46,469 bases of DNA from Blastocatellia bacterium. GTDB taxonomy: Bacteria; Acidobacteriota; Blastocatellia; HR10; J050. Each line of letters starts with the position of its first letter. Within the stretch, counting starts at the first letter, position 1. The notes beneath the pieces were generated by a model. That model was not told the origin of the DNA. It searched no databases and was given only the letters and a program-made list of their open reading frames with translations. Positions 24,726-33,540 of this stretch are shown one piece after another. Both the position numbers and the translations under genes were made by a program. The stretch lies in contig JANWZE010000060.1 of NCBI GenBank assembly GCA_025054955.1, positions 1 through 46,469 on the forward strand. The letters are read 5' to 3'.

Positions 24726-25175
24726 TTGAGCACCAAAATTGATCAAACCGGTCAGTCGCCCTATCTGGAATACACCATTCTCTGCGAAGACGTGCGGCTG
24801 GAAGCAGGGAATAAGCTAACGATTGTCGGCGTCTTTCAAGGCATCTTTGTGCCTCAATTGCCCGTCACGATTCTGAAATTTGCTGTGCTGAATCATTGGC
24901 GAGGTGAAGGCCAGTACTTGACAGAGGTTCGGATTCTTACGCCAAACCGCACACAGGCAGTGGTCGCGTCTCATCCCTCCAGTTTTCAGATTCAGCCCAA
25001 TGGGTATGCTGACAACGTCAACATCTTTGCCAATGTGACATTCCCCGTTGAGGGCGAGTACGTCGTGCAAACGCTGATTAACTCGACGCTCTATGCCGAA
25101 CGCCTCTTGCCTGTAGGTGTGGTGCGGCAGGAGGGGAGTTTTGATAGCTTGACAGAAAGTCATCGTATCCACTAA
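24726..25175 (+). CDS. Conserved hypothetical protein (possible DUF6941-like)
   Basis: 149 residues starting at TTG, with GAGGTG as Shine-Dalgarno. There is no signal peptide. The sequence is beta-rich, with LTIVGVFQGIFVPQLP and FAVLNHWRGEGQYLTEVRIL, resembling the small DUF6941-type proteins; this assignment is from memory and uncertain. It lies about 90 bp upstream of the ECF sigma gene on the same strand and is divergent from the VWFA gene at 23577-24602. Confidence 0.7.
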   Translation: MSTKIDQTGQSPYLEYTILCEDVRLEAGNKLTIVGVFQGIFVPQLPVTILKFAVLNHWRGEGQYLTEVRILTPNRTQAVVASHPSSFQIQPNGYADNVNIFANVTFPVEGEYVVQTLINSTLYAERLLPVGVVRQEGSFDSLTESHRIH

Positions 25176-25265
25176 ATCACGTTGTCGTTGGCGATTTTTT
25201 GAAACTTCGTGTGAGAGTAATCGTGTAAGCCGATGGCTCAATTATATGAGAAAGGAGACGGATCC

Positions 25266-25904
25266 GTGGCCATGGAGGCGATCAGCTATCAAGGGCCGGT
25301 AGCTGAGGCGGTCGTGGCCGGCTATGGTGGATTAGATGACCATGGCTTGATGGCGGCCACGTGTCGCGGTGACGAAACGGCATTTTACGAGCTGGTACGG
25401 CGCTACCGGACGCCGATTACCAATTATGTCAATCGGATGCTCAACGATTACGAGATGGCCGTGGATTTGGCGCAAGAGACATTCATTCGGATTTATGCGA
25501 ATGCTCATCGGTATCGGGCTGATCACAATTTTTCGACATACATCTACCGGATCGCTACGAATCTGGCCATCAGCGAGCTGCGCCGGCGAAAAAGATGGAA
25601 GCTGATGTCCGTTGTCTCGTTTTTCCCTTCGACGGATGGGGCTGATGAAGGCGCCGATCTGGACATCGCTGACGAGCGGCCCTCGCCGGACGCAGAGCTG
25701 CTGGAAGATGAACGTCGCCAGGCCATCAAACGCGCGGTGGCATCCTTGCCAGAGAAATACCGGGCGGCATTGGTGCTGCGAGATATTGAAGGATTTGAGT
25801 ATGAACGTATCTCGGAGATTCTCCAGTTGCCGCTGGGCACGGTCAAATCGCGGATCAATCGGGCGCGGAACCTGCTGCGAGAAAAACTTCGCGCTTATTT
25901 GTGA
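25266..25904 (+). CDS. ECF-type RNA polymerase sigma factor
   Basis: 212 residues. Region 2 spans DETAFYELVRRYRTPITNYV and AVDLAQETFIRIYANAHRY, and region 4 spans LPEKYRAALVLRDIEGFEYE with the HTH GTVKSRINRARNLLREKL. The GTG at 25266 is chosen because AAAGGAG lies 8 nt upstream; an ATG at 25233 has no comparable site. The gene is followed by a zinc-finger anti-sigma gene, so its activity is probably controlled by membrane sequestration. The target promoters are unknown. Confidence 0.95.
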   Translation: MAMEAISYQGPVAEAVVAGYGGLDDHGLMAATCRGDETAFYELVRRYRTPITNYVNRMLNDYEMAVDLAQETFIRIYANAHRYRADHNFSTYIYRIATNLAISELRRRKRWKLMSVVSFFPSTDGADEGADLDIADERPSPDAELLEDERRQAIKRAVASLPEKYRAALVLRDIEGFEYERISEILQLPLGTVKSRINRARNLLREKLRAYL

Positions 25905-25990
25905 GGAGTTGTTCATGTCGTCCGGACGACGCGAGAGAAACGATGAAAAACGCCACAGGCAGGAATGCCTGTGCCACTTTTTGTGAGGAG
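25903..25990 (+). repeat. Dispersed 88-bp repeat, copy 1
   Basis: It begins GAGGAGTTGTTCATG within the last bases of the sigma gene, continues through ACGATGAAAAACGC, contains the hairpin ACAGGCAGGAATGCCTGT followed by a T-run, and ends in TGAGGAG, which serves as the Shine-Dalgarno of the anti-sigma gene. Copies 2 and 3 are at 30729-30815 and 42714-42802. The family resembles a REP-type palindromic element. Confidence 0.88.
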
Positions 25991-25998
25991 GGCTGAAG

Positions 25999-26673
25999 AT
26001 GATGGACTGTGAAACCCTGCAACGAGAGTTTGACCCGGCCGCTCCGATAACAGCGGCAATGCAGCGTCATCTGCGGGATTGCCAGAGTTGCCAATGTTAC
26101 GTCCGCGAGCTGACACAGCTTCGTGCGTTATTACGCACATATCCTCCCGTCGCCGTTCCTCATGATTTCAATCTTCGGCTACAGCAACGAGTGGAGCGTC
26201 TTGGGCGACATCCACTGGCGTGGTGGCGATGGGCTGATATTCGGTATGCGTTGCCGATTGCGGCGATGCTGCTGCTTGGTGTGGGCACGCTGGCGTTGTT
26301 GAATGAGCGCACAAGTTCTCCTGAGGTCAGCCGCGCGCCGATGCAGACGGTGACGCCTCGGCCAACGGACATGGCTTCCGACTCGGATGTGAACGGAGAG
26401 CCTCCGAGCTTCCATGCAGTCGGTGTCTGGTCTGGCGCTGCTGCTTTGCCGCCTTCGCCTTCCGAGAGCGCAGGCCGAGAGCTTGTCTCTTCGCGGACTG
26501 TCCGTGCGGGGCGTCAGAGTCGTTTCGCTGAGGGATCGCAAATTTTACTGCGCCTGCGTGATGATCGGCGCGAACGTGAGAAACTCCTGGCGATCCCTTC
26601 AGTCGTTGTTGGAGCGGAACCGTTGTTTGTTTCAACTCGAACAACAACGAGTGAATCGGATCATGTTTACTAA
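25999..26673 (+). CDS. Zinc-finger anti-sigma factor, membrane-anchored
   Basis: 224 residues. The N-terminal zinc-binding anti-sigma motif HxxxCxxC is visible in MQRHLRDCQSCQCYV (His and two Cys at about residues 18-25). One transmembrane helix (YALPIAAMLLLGVGTLALL, about residues 78-96) follows, then a periplasmic tail of low complexity. It lies 94 bp after the sigma gene, and the spacer is a dispersed repeat. Its last 11 nt overlap the HtrA-like gene. By family analogy it holds the sigma factor at the membrane until released by stress. Confidence 0.88.
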   Translation: MMDCETLQREFDPAAPITAAMQRHLRDCQSCQCYVRELTQLRALLRTYPPVAVPHDFNLRLQQRVERLGRHPLAWWRWADIRYALPIAAMLLLGVGTLALLNERTSSPEVSRAPMQTVTPRPTDMASDSDVNGEPPSFHAVGVWSGAAALPPSPSESAGRELVSSRTVRAGRQSRFAEGSQILLRLRDDRREREKLLAIPSVVVGAEPLFVSTRTTTSESDHVY

Positions 26674-28189
26674 GTATTCACACAGGCTCGTCATTAGCAT
26701 TCTCATCTGTGCGATGGGAATCATGCCCGTATGGGGACGTTCGCAAGGGCGCGATCTGCCGGCTGCTTCCACACGGAGCTCGCCGACTCAGCCAATGCCT
26801 TGGCTGGTGACAGTTATTCATGAGGTGAGCGTCAACGAGCTGGTGGCCAACTGGCAGGCTCAAGGCGTGCCTGTATCGGCCTTGGAGGGGCTGCCTGCGG
26901 ATCAGCGCATTACCAACGTTGCCTCCGGTCTCGTTATTGAGCCGTCGGGCCGCATCGTCACTCGATTAGCTGACTTCCGCATTCAGCCGAAGCCGGATTC
27001 AATCACGATTATCACGTCCGATGGCCACAGGTTGAAACCAACGTCGGTCAGTTACGATGCAGCCAGTGGGTATAGCTTGTTAGTGGTTGAGGGGTTGAAA
27101 TCCGATCTGCCACCGTTTGCCGCGTCGGTGGCTGCGCGTGGGACAGACCACGATTTGAGGTTTGTGTTTCCCATGCCTGAACGCAAGGTGGAGGGGACGT
27201 TACAGCGAGATTCGGTTGCCCTCGGACGAATTGGTCAGTCGGAATCGTCCGCAGCGGGCGTGCGCGTTGTTGAGATGGAGGGACGAGTCTTTTCTGGCAA
27301 GGCAGAAGCAGACAGCTTCGGGCTGTCAGATGTGCTGCACATTCGCTGGAAAGCGAGCAGCGCGCCTCCCGGCAGCGTTGTGTTGAACGGGCAAGGACAA
27401 GTCGTTGGGATTGTGGAATCTGCTTGGCCGACACACGGCATGGTCAAAACGATTCAGGAGATTCGGCAAATTACCAGCCGGCTCATGGATCAAAACCGCC
27501 CACGTCGTGGCTGGATTGGTGTCCGTTTAGCGCAACGGCCGGATGTGGCCGTAGCTTTGCCCGCCGGCGGTGATGCTGCTATTGTCATCGGCGAAGTTCT
27601 GGCTGGAAGTCCAGCAGCGCAAGCGCAGCTTCAGCCTGGCGATCAGGTTCGTCGCATCAATGGGCGAGAGGTGCGCAGTATCGCCGAGTTTGCCCGGCTG
27701 GTTGCTGAATCGGCCATTGGCTCTGAGATCATGTTAGATGTTGTGCGGGCAGGAGAACACAGGACGGTGCCGGTTCGCGTTGAGGCTCGACCCGAGACAG
27801 GCGTTGGCCTAGGGCCATCGTTGCCAATGATGGATTCCGTGGTGTTACCAAATAAAGTTTCTCGGAGCGACAATGAGCGCTTGGCGCGGCTCGGCCTGGT
27901 TGTGCAGCCGCTATCAGCCGCGATGCGACGCGCGTTGGGTGTTGAAAGCAAGGGTGGTGTGTTGGTAACCGAAGTCACCATGTCGTCGGTGGTTGGTCAA
28001 GCAGGGATACGGGCTGGTGATGTAATTATGGCCGTCAACAACAAGCCGGTCGCTAATGAGCATACATTGCTCTCATTGATGCGACAGGCTCGCAAAACAG
28101 GCTCGGTGATTCTCTCTGTCATCCGTCATCGTAAAAGTATCACAATCGCGCTTGATCCTTCAAAACTCTCCAAGCCAGGGTCTCGATGA
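26663..28189 (+). CDS. HtrA-like pseudoprotease with two PDZ domains
   Basis: 508 residues. The signal peptide covers residues 1 to about 28. Residues 85-265 retain the trypsin-like beta pattern of HtrA/DegP (ASGLVIEPSGRIVT, TIITSDGHRLKP, QGQVVGIVESAWP), but the catalytic His region reads TRLADF, the Asp region AASGYSLLVV, and the serine loop APPGSVVLNG, so all three catalytic residues seem lost. Two PDZ domains follow at about 283-372 (GWIGVRLAQ, AGSPAAQAQLQPGDQVRRIN) and 405-497. The ATG at 26663 overlaps the anti-sigma gene by 11 nt; GTG at 26651 is an alternative. It probably binds peptides in the periplasm as part of the sigma/anti-sigma circuit. Confidence 0.85.
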   Translation: MFTKYSHRLVISILICAMGIMPVWGRSQGRDLPAASTRSSPTQPMPWLVTVIHEVSVNELVANWQAQGVPVSALEGLPADQRITNVASGLVIEPSGRIVTRLADFRIQPKPDSITIITSDGHRLKPTSVSYDAASGYSLLVVEGLKSDLPPFAASVAARGTDHDLRFVFPMPERKVEGTLQRDSVALGRIGQSESSAAGVRVVEMEGRVFSGKAEADSFGLSDVLHIRWKASSAPPGSVVLNGQGQVVGIVESAWPTHGMVKTIQEIRQITSRLMDQNRPRRGWIGVRLAQRPDVAVALPAGGDAAIVIGEVLAGSPAAQAQLQPGDQVRRINGREVRSIAEFARLVAESAIGSEIMLDVVRAGEHRTVPVRVEARPETGVGLGPSLPMMDSVVLPNKVSRSDNERLARLGLVVQPLSAAMRRALGVESKGGVLVTEVTMSSVVGQAGIRAGDVIMAVNNKPVANEHTLLSLMRQARKTGSVILSVIRHRKSITIALDPSKLSKPGSR

Positions 28190-28199
28190 GAGGCGTTTG

Positions 28200-29099
28200 A
28201 TGAAGCGATGGATTGCAATGCTTTGGCTCGTCGTTGGCATGGTTTGGCTATGGCCTACTGCTGGGAGCGATGGCCCGCGAGCGTTTGATTCAACCCTGGC
28301 ACCGAAGCGAGGAGTACGGCTCTTTGTCAGTGTGTGGGATCAAGCCGGCAAGCCGGTGACGAATCTCACGAAAGATGATTTCACCGTGTTGGAGGAAGGG
28401 CGACCTCAGCCAATACAGCAATGGTTGAAGCCAACGGCGCCGTTGCGGCTCGTGTTAATGATTGATACCAGCGAAAGCATGGCTTATGCCTTTGCTCGCT
28501 TGCAAGAGGGCCTCCAGTATTTTGTTTCTTTATTGGGGCCTTTTCACGAGCTGGCGGTCGTCTCATTTGCGCGATCAACAACCTTGGAGACAGATTTCTC
28601 TGTTGATCCAGAGCGCATCAAGAGAACCATTGCTCGCTTATCGCTGACGGTTGAACGACAGGAGATCACTCGGTTTTATGATGCCATCGAGTCGGTAGTG
28701 AATCTCCTTCGCGACTCTAGCCAGCACGCTCGCGCCGCTGTGCTGTTGTATACCGACGGCGAGGATCAAGGGAGCAAACGTCAGACAAGAAACTCATCAT
28801 TGCAGCTTGCCGCTCAACGGCAGATTCCATTTTACGTGGTTCGCGCCAAAGGGATGGGTAGTCAATCCTACTTGAACCATCTAGCCGAGGTCACAGCCGG
28901 TCAACTGATTCCGGCTGACAAGTTTTTAGAGCGGGAGCTCGAGCGGCTGGCGCAGCATTTAACATCATGCTACGTTCTCGAATACACCTCTGAGGCGACC
29001 TACAAGCAAAACAAGCCGGTTCGTGTGCAAGTCAAGGTGTCAAATCCGGCATGGAAAGTATCTGCTCCATCGCTCTACCGTACTGCGCCAGAAGAATGA
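28200..29099 (+). CDS. Secreted VWFA-domain protein in the sigma-factor operon
   Basis: 299 residues. A signal peptide (MKRWIAMLWLVVGMVWLWP) is followed by a short beta domain (LFVSVWDQAGKPVTNLTKDD) and a von Willebrand A domain with MIDAS residues DTSES in MIDTSESMAYAF and a later LLYTDGEDQGS. The start is 10 nt after the HtrA-like gene's stop, so the genes are probably co-transcribed and the protein may act with the HtrA-like protein at the envelope. The C-terminus lacks the ARxGYY end of the other two VWFA proteins here. Confidence 0.9.
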   Translation: MKRWIAMLWLVVGMVWLWPTAGSDGPRAFDSTLAPKRGVRLFVSVWDQAGKPVTNLTKDDFTVLEEGRPQPIQQWLKPTAPLRLVLMIDTSESMAYAFARLQEGLQYFVSLLGPFHELAVVSFARSTTLETDFSVDPERIKRTIARLSLTVERQEITRFYDAIESVVNLLRDSSQHARAAVLLYTDGEDQGSKRQTRNSSLQLAAQRQIPFYVVRAKGMGSQSYLNHLAEVTAGQLIPADKFLERELERLAQHLTSCYVLEYTSEATYKQNKPVRVQVKVSNPAWKVSAPSLYRTAPEE

Positions 29100-29457
29100 G
29101 CGACCACATCTGACAGCGCATCAGTCCGCGCTTGTTTGTTGGTGTGGGGCTGGCATGCGGTGGTTTTCAAAAAAAGAGCATGCTCGACGATCATACCAAT
29201 TGTGAAGGGAAAGACCACGTTCATGGAGCCAAGAAGCACGGCTGGAGCTAAACTGACTGAGCGGCGCGGTGCGAACTTCACTCGACATTTGGTATCCCCT
29301 TACAATGGGTTTCACTTGCATGTTCATCACTGACAGTAATCCTGCCCACTACTGACGGGCCTTTGATTTTGAACATCAATCTGACAATTGCTGTAACGAG
29401 CAAGTGCCGATGAACTCGGACGCGACGGATTAAGGCGGATGCTAAGACAAATCAAAA
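29100..29457. other. Intergenic spacer without recognised features
   Basis: This 358-bp stretch separates the VWFA gene from a convergent PIN toxin gene. Short open frames lack ribosome binding sites and protein-like content. No clear terminator, repeat or RNA was seen. Confidence 0.5.
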
Positions 29458-29913
29458 TTAGCGGCGATGGCGGTTAGGATTGTCTGCTTTGAGTCCCTCG
29501 GCGATGGCCGCCCGCTCCAGTTGATCATCAGCGGTAAGAAAACAGAACTGGGGTCGCACAGCCGGATGCATCTTGAGGTAATCCAGAGCCGTGGCCAGTT
29601 GAACAGCATCGTAGGCTCGAAGTGGATGATGAGGCAGCAACGCAGTAGCTATAGCGACGATGGGCTCAGTCAGTGGCTGTATTTGGTACAGAGCGCACTT
29701 CACGTGATCAGCGAATTTGTGGCGAGCTTGATAAAATGAGAAGAGGGAGATGGTGCGGGTCCGGTAACGGGCAGCCAAGGCGGCGTGGACTTCCACCACC
29801 GTGATATGAGCAATGATGACCGTGTGGCGATCCACCTCACGGCGAAACCAGCGACTGCCGACCTCCTGGATGTAGCGTTTGACCAGCGCGCTGGCATCAC
29901 AGAACCAGATCAC
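29458..29913 (-). CDS. PIN-domain ribonuclease toxin, VapC-like
   Basis: 151 residues starting at GTG. PIN-domain acidic residues are visible in FCDASALVKRY, ITVVEVHAAL, LRAYDAVQLATAL and FLTADDQLERAA. By family knowledge VapC toxins are RNases that cleave tRNA or rRNA. The start overlaps the stop of the upstream small gene by 4 nt (29910-29913), the usual toxin-antitoxin layout. It is a different PIN subfamily from the one at 10679-11155. Confidence 0.88.
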   Translation of the reverse strand: MIWFCDASALVKRYIQEVGSRWFRREVDRHTVIIAHITVVEVHAALAARYRTRTISLFSFYQARHKFADHVKCALYQIQPLTEPIVAIATALLPHHPLRAYDAVQLATALDYLKMHPAVRPQFCFLTADDQLERAAIAEGLKADNPNRHRR

Positions 29914-30134
29914 GGACGAGGCCCTCGCATCTTGATAATCGTTTCAGAGAGGGGCTCGCCCTTAATCTTGACCGGTTTCCACTCCGCATCGGGTTTCTCC
30001 AGATCAGCTAGCAACTGGGCTTTTTGCTTATCTGTCAGGCGCGGGTCGGCTAACATCTCGGCGATCATCTGCTCGAGGAGCTCGCCCCAAGGTCCGCGCG
30101 CGGCTTTGCGTTTGCGTGTTGTTCGTTTCATCAT
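29910..30134 (-). CDS. Small basic/acidic protein, probable antitoxin partner of the PIN toxin
   Basis: 74 residues from MMKRTTRKRK. The basic N-terminus is followed by a helical stretch (WGELLEQMIAEMLADPRLTD) and a segment that could wrap a toxin (LEKPDAEWKPVKIKGEPLSE). It does not show a recognisable AbrB, Phd or ribbon-helix-helix domain, so the antitoxin role rests on position alone. An in-frame start farther upstream exists, but no Shine-Dalgarno is convincing for either. Confidence 0.6.
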   Translation of the reverse strand: MMKRTTRKRKAARGPWGELLEQMIAEMLADPRLTDKQKAQLLADLEKPDAEWKPVKIKGEPLSETIIKMRGPRP

Positions 30135-30233
30135 GCAGATGAAAGGTACGCAGGTTACTGAAGTAACGTCAAGCCAGCGACTCGCTCTCCCGAAAAATAG
30201 CTCAGGACACACACGACCGACGTGAAAGAATTT

Positions 30234-30365
30234 TTTTCATCCTTCGTGGCGTGCTGTTGCACATGATTCCGGTGAGAGCACCATTTTCAACACTGCGCGA
30301 GCGCGGGTATGAGCTCCTGAGGCGTTTCGTTGCACATGATTCCGGTGAGAGCACATTTTCAGCGT
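30234..30365. repeat. Direct repeats in intergenic spacer
   Basis: A 26-bp core containing CACATGATTCCGGTGAGAGC occurs identically at 30256-30281 and 30329-30354. The flank at 30235-30260 (with TTCGTGGCGTGCTGTTGC) recurs in opposite orientation at 42641-42666 with one mismatch. These look like remains of small mobile or REP-type elements. The surrounding spacer (30213-31097) holds nothing else recognised besides the dispersed repeat at 30729. Confidence 0.75.
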
Positions 30366-30728
30366 CCGTGGTGTGCCCAGAGCACATAGGCGATTCCTTT
30401 GGATATGGGCGATGACGGATGGAAAGCAAGACGAAACGCGGCTGAACACAGAGGCGACGGATCAACGCGAGTTTTTTCTCAGTGTCCTCAGCGTTTTTGT
30501 GAAGAGATCATAAAGGCTTTTATGGCGGGAGCAAGCGAAACGCGCGAATGGGCGATGCCGCCTAGGCACGGAAATCGCTTTGATCGAGAGTCAAAACGGT
30601 ACGCACATGCTCAGAGCCGTCGTGCAAGTCGCCGGTGGCGATGCGGGAGGAACGATGGAAAACAAGCACAGATTTACTGATTGACTGATTCAGACACTGT
30701 TCATCAGTGAATCTATGTCGCATTCTCA

Positions 30729-30815
30729 GAGGAGTTCTACATGTCGTCCGGACGACGCCCAGAAACGATGAAAAACGCTACAGGCAGGAATGCCTGTGCC
30801 ACTTTTTCTGAGGAG
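30729..30815 (+). repeat. Dispersed 88-bp repeat, copy 2
   Basis: It starts GAGGAGTTCTACATG and has the same middle segment and hairpin ACAGGCAGGAATGCCTGT as copy 1, ending in the T-run and TGAGGAG. Here it does not sit directly before a start codon: the next gene, a VWFA protein, starts 282 bp farther on. Small open frames in between lack support. Confidence 0.88.
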
Positions 30816-31097
30816 TTGTGACAGCAATTGAAGACTCGCACGAATTGCTCGAAATAGGTGCGCAACCAAATCCTTATTGGCAATAGTCATCACAGCAGTC
30901 GAAAATCACTTTCGCTCTTGCTGCACCTCGAAGCCCTCATTTATACTCACGCCGATAGCAGTAATGGAGGGGTCGCTCATGCCCCCGAGGCGACACAGCG
31001 TCAACATCATCGGCGAACCCACGCCAATCGGCGCGAAACACAGTTCGTCAGGATTAGCGGGGACTCGTCGAGATTGAGCTTGAACGGAGGTAGGACT

Positions 31098-32189
31098 ATG
31101 ATCCGCTATCACTGGAACAAAATCGTTTGCCTCGTTCTTCTTTGGCCCGCCGTTGTGTTTGGGCTCCCACAGCCACAGGAGCCGGCGATCAAATTAGAAT
31201 CATCATTCATCCTTGTGGACGCGATTGTGCTGAGCAAGAAAACCAACTCGATAGTCGGCGATCTGACGCGCGATGATTTCGTGTTGTTGGAAAACGGAAA
31301 GACGCAAGAGATCACCCATTTCAGCCAGCAGGAGCTACCGCTGTCGGTCGTGCTGCTAGTGGATGTGAGCGGGAGCGTGCAACCGATCATTGACGAAGTG
31401 CAACGGGCGGCGCTGGAGGCGCTCGGGCAGTTGAAACCCGATGACAAAGTCGCGCTGATGATCTTTGGCAGCCGACCCAAATTGGTCGCCGAGCTGACTA
31501 CCGATCGCGATGTGATCGCCAGTAAGCTCGATGACATCTGGAGTGAGGTGACACCTGAGATCGGCTTTGCCACCTTTATAAATGCGGGCATCCATGAAGC
31601 AGCCCGGTACCTGCGGAAGAACACACAACCAACGGAGCGTCGCGCCATCCTGATGGTCACCGATGATATGGACACGAGTTTCTTCCGTGGAGGCCCACCG
31701 CGTGATGTGGTGGCGAGGGAGCTTTACGAGGGCGGCACCACGCTCTGCGGAATCATCGTGGGATACAACAAGAAGATGATGACGGCCGTCACCGTTGGAA
31801 CAGCAGGCGCCATGACTGCGATCAATCCGATCGCCGGAGGCATGCTCATCGCTATGAGACTGATGCAGCATCTTTCTCCACTGCGGGGCAGCGCCAAGTT
31901 TTACGCTGAGAAAACAGGCGGCATCACCGTCAGCACTAAACATGATGAGGTCGGCATCGTTTTGATTGAAATGCTCAAGGTCTTGCGCACGCGCTACACG
32001 TTGGGATACGCGCCTGCCGATCTGACGCCCGATGGCCGATTCCGAGAGATCAAACTCACCGTGAGCAACCGTGTGAAGAAAGAGAAAGGTGATCTGACCA
32101 TCTTGGCCCGGCGCGGCTACTACGTGCGCAAGCCGCTGACGACGGAACCACAGGATGATTCGTTGCGGCTGAAGAAGATCTCTCTCTGA
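31098..32189 (+). CDS. Secreted VWFA-domain protein (acidobacterial VWFA-related type)
   Basis: 363 residues from the ATG at 31098, which has a strong GGAGG Shine-Dalgarno; the open frame extends 80 codons upstream without support. The signal peptide covers about residues 1-24. A VAF-like beta segment (VDAIVLSKKTNSIVGDLTRD) and a von Willebrand A domain with MIDAS DVSGS (LLVDVSGSVQPIID) follow, with an inserted hydrophobic stretch rich in Gly, Ala and Met (about residues 232-258). The C-terminus TPDGRFREIKL...ARRGYYV is the family's signature. Confidence 0.92.
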   Translation: MIRYHWNKIVCLVLLWPAVVFGLPQPQEPAIKLESSFILVDAIVLSKKTNSIVGDLTRDDFVLLENGKTQEITHFSQQELPLSVVLLVDVSGSVQPIIDEVQRAALEALGQLKPDDKVALMIFGSRPKLVAELTTDRDVIASKLDDIWSEVTPEIGFATFINAGIHEAARYLRKNTQPTERRAILMVTDDMDTSFFRGGPPRDVVARELYEGGTTLCGIIVGYNKKMMTAVTVGTAGAMTAINPIAGGMLIAMRLMQHLSPLRGSAKFYAEKTGGITVSTKHDEVGIVLIEMLKVLRTRYTLGYAPADLTPDGRFREIKLTVSNRVKKEKGDLTILARRGYYVRKPLTTEPQDDSLRLKKISL

Positions 32190-32921
32190 GGCGCGGCGCG
32201 TGTCGCACGCTTGAACGGACTGCTCAATCGCTGGGAACACAGGCCGTGGTCGGTGAGTGCACACAGGCCGGAGCCCGCGCTACGCGCTTTGAAAGCCGAT
32301 TTTATGCCAGTTGGCTTTTGAATTAATACCAATGGTCTGGAGAAAGACCGTGTTTGACAGAGCAACATGGCGAGCAGGAGCAGAACGCCCCAAGCGGCAG
32401 TCTACGATTTTCTGTGAGCATTTGGCATTACACATGCCACGCTAGTTTTTGCTGAGCCACGCAAGCGGTGCGTGACAACATTGCCAGACGTGCAACATCT
32501 GCGACAGCAGGACAAGTAACAGTGGCGCGTTGGAGGCGCGCCACAGCAGCGCGTTCGCGGCTCGCAAGTGAACAGCACGAACGAGCCGATGGAAGAACGG
32601 GTGGCGGCTGTTGAAGGCACGAAGGATTGGGAATGATGCCCACCCAGAGGTTGCACGTTTGGCTACCCTCTGGTGTGCTGCCGCCGCTGCTCAGACTCAG
32701 CGGGCGTCCACATAGCGATGTCCCTACAAACATGCGTCGCCGCAACACAAAAACGACACACGTCAGTGGGTGTCCACACAGCAACGCCCTTGCAAAGAAC
32801 ATGGCTTTTTCTCCGCACTTGACGTTAGCCAAGCTTTTGTACAGCGCCAAGATGCGCTGAATTGACAACATGCAGAGGCTCTGCTACTTTGTCGCTTGCT
32901 ACAACACACGTGCGAGGGAGT
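32190..32921. other. Repeat-containing intergenic spacer
   Basis: 732 bp without a credible gene. Two imperfect direct copies of about 36 bp occur at 32700-32734 and 32766-32803, each of the form GGGYGTCCACA...CCCT. Several open frames here have no ribosome binding site or protein-like composition. It precedes the TlpA-like gene and must contain its promoter. Confidence 0.55.
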
Positions 32922-33452
32922 ATGAAACAGGCCTTACGAATCGTGCTGATGTTGGCTCTGTTTGTCACCGCAGTATCAGTGCCGGTCTCCGGGCCGACTT
33001 CATTAGAAGCGGCTCAGGAAATGGTCCCTGATTTTCGATTGCCGATGCTCGATGGTGGCACATTTGAGATGAGGAAACTGATCAACCAGAAAACGGTGTT
33101 GATCAACTTCTGGGCAACCTGGTGTATTCCTTGCCGGAAAGAGATGATCCATTTGCAGAAGTTGTACGATCAGTACAAGGGGCAGGGCTTTGAAGTGTTG
33201 GCCATCAGCATTGACGACGCATCACGACAGAGCCAAGTCAAACCGTTCGTCAAGAAATACAACTACACATTTCCGATTCTCCTAGACACGGACTCACTCG
33301 TGTTGAAGAAGTTTCAGACTCAGCCTGACATCCCGTTTAGTGTGCTGGTAGATCGTCGTGGACGCATCGTGCGGCGCTTTCAGGGATACAAACCGGGTGA
33401 TGAAGAAACGGTGAGACGGGAAGTGGTAAGGCTGTTGGAGAGTCAGCAGTGA
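32922..33452 (+). CDS. Periplasmic TlpA/ResA-like thioredoxin
   Basis: 176 residues. A signal peptide (residues 1 to about 30) is followed by a thioredoxin fold with active site WCIPC in NFWATWCIPCRKEM and the cis-Pro region QPDIPFSVLVD. TlpA-family proteins reduce or handle disulfides outside the cytoplasm. It begins a three-gene run with an outer-membrane barrel and an Omp28-like protein. The ATG at 32922 has GAGGGAG upstream. Confidence 0.92.
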   Translation: MKQALRIVLMLALFVTAVSVPVSGPTSLEAAQEMVPDFRLPMLDGGTFEMRKLINQKTVLINFWATWCIPCRKEMIHLQKLYDQYKGQGFEVLAISIDDASRQSQVKPFVKKYNYTFPILLDTDSLVLKKFQTQPDIPFSVLVDRRGRIVRRFQGYKPGDEETVRREVVRLLESQQ

Positions 33453-33540
33453 GGGCTGAGGGACGGCACCGGAGGTGATGTCCTGCTGCTTTCAATCCCT
33501 GGCTCTTGGGGAGTCAGTAGCGAGGGGGAGAGACTAAAGC

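Noticed and set aside
26414-26662. N-terminal extension of the HtrA-like protein
   Set aside because: It lies inside the anti-sigma gene in another frame, and the signal peptide starts at 26663.
30858-31097. 80-codon N-terminal extension of the VWFA protein
   Set aside because: The strong GGAGG and signal peptide are at 31098; the upstream part is not protein-like.
31356-32264. 302-codon minus-strand open frame
   Set aside because: It is antisense to the VWFA gene, whose frame, start site and domain are clear.
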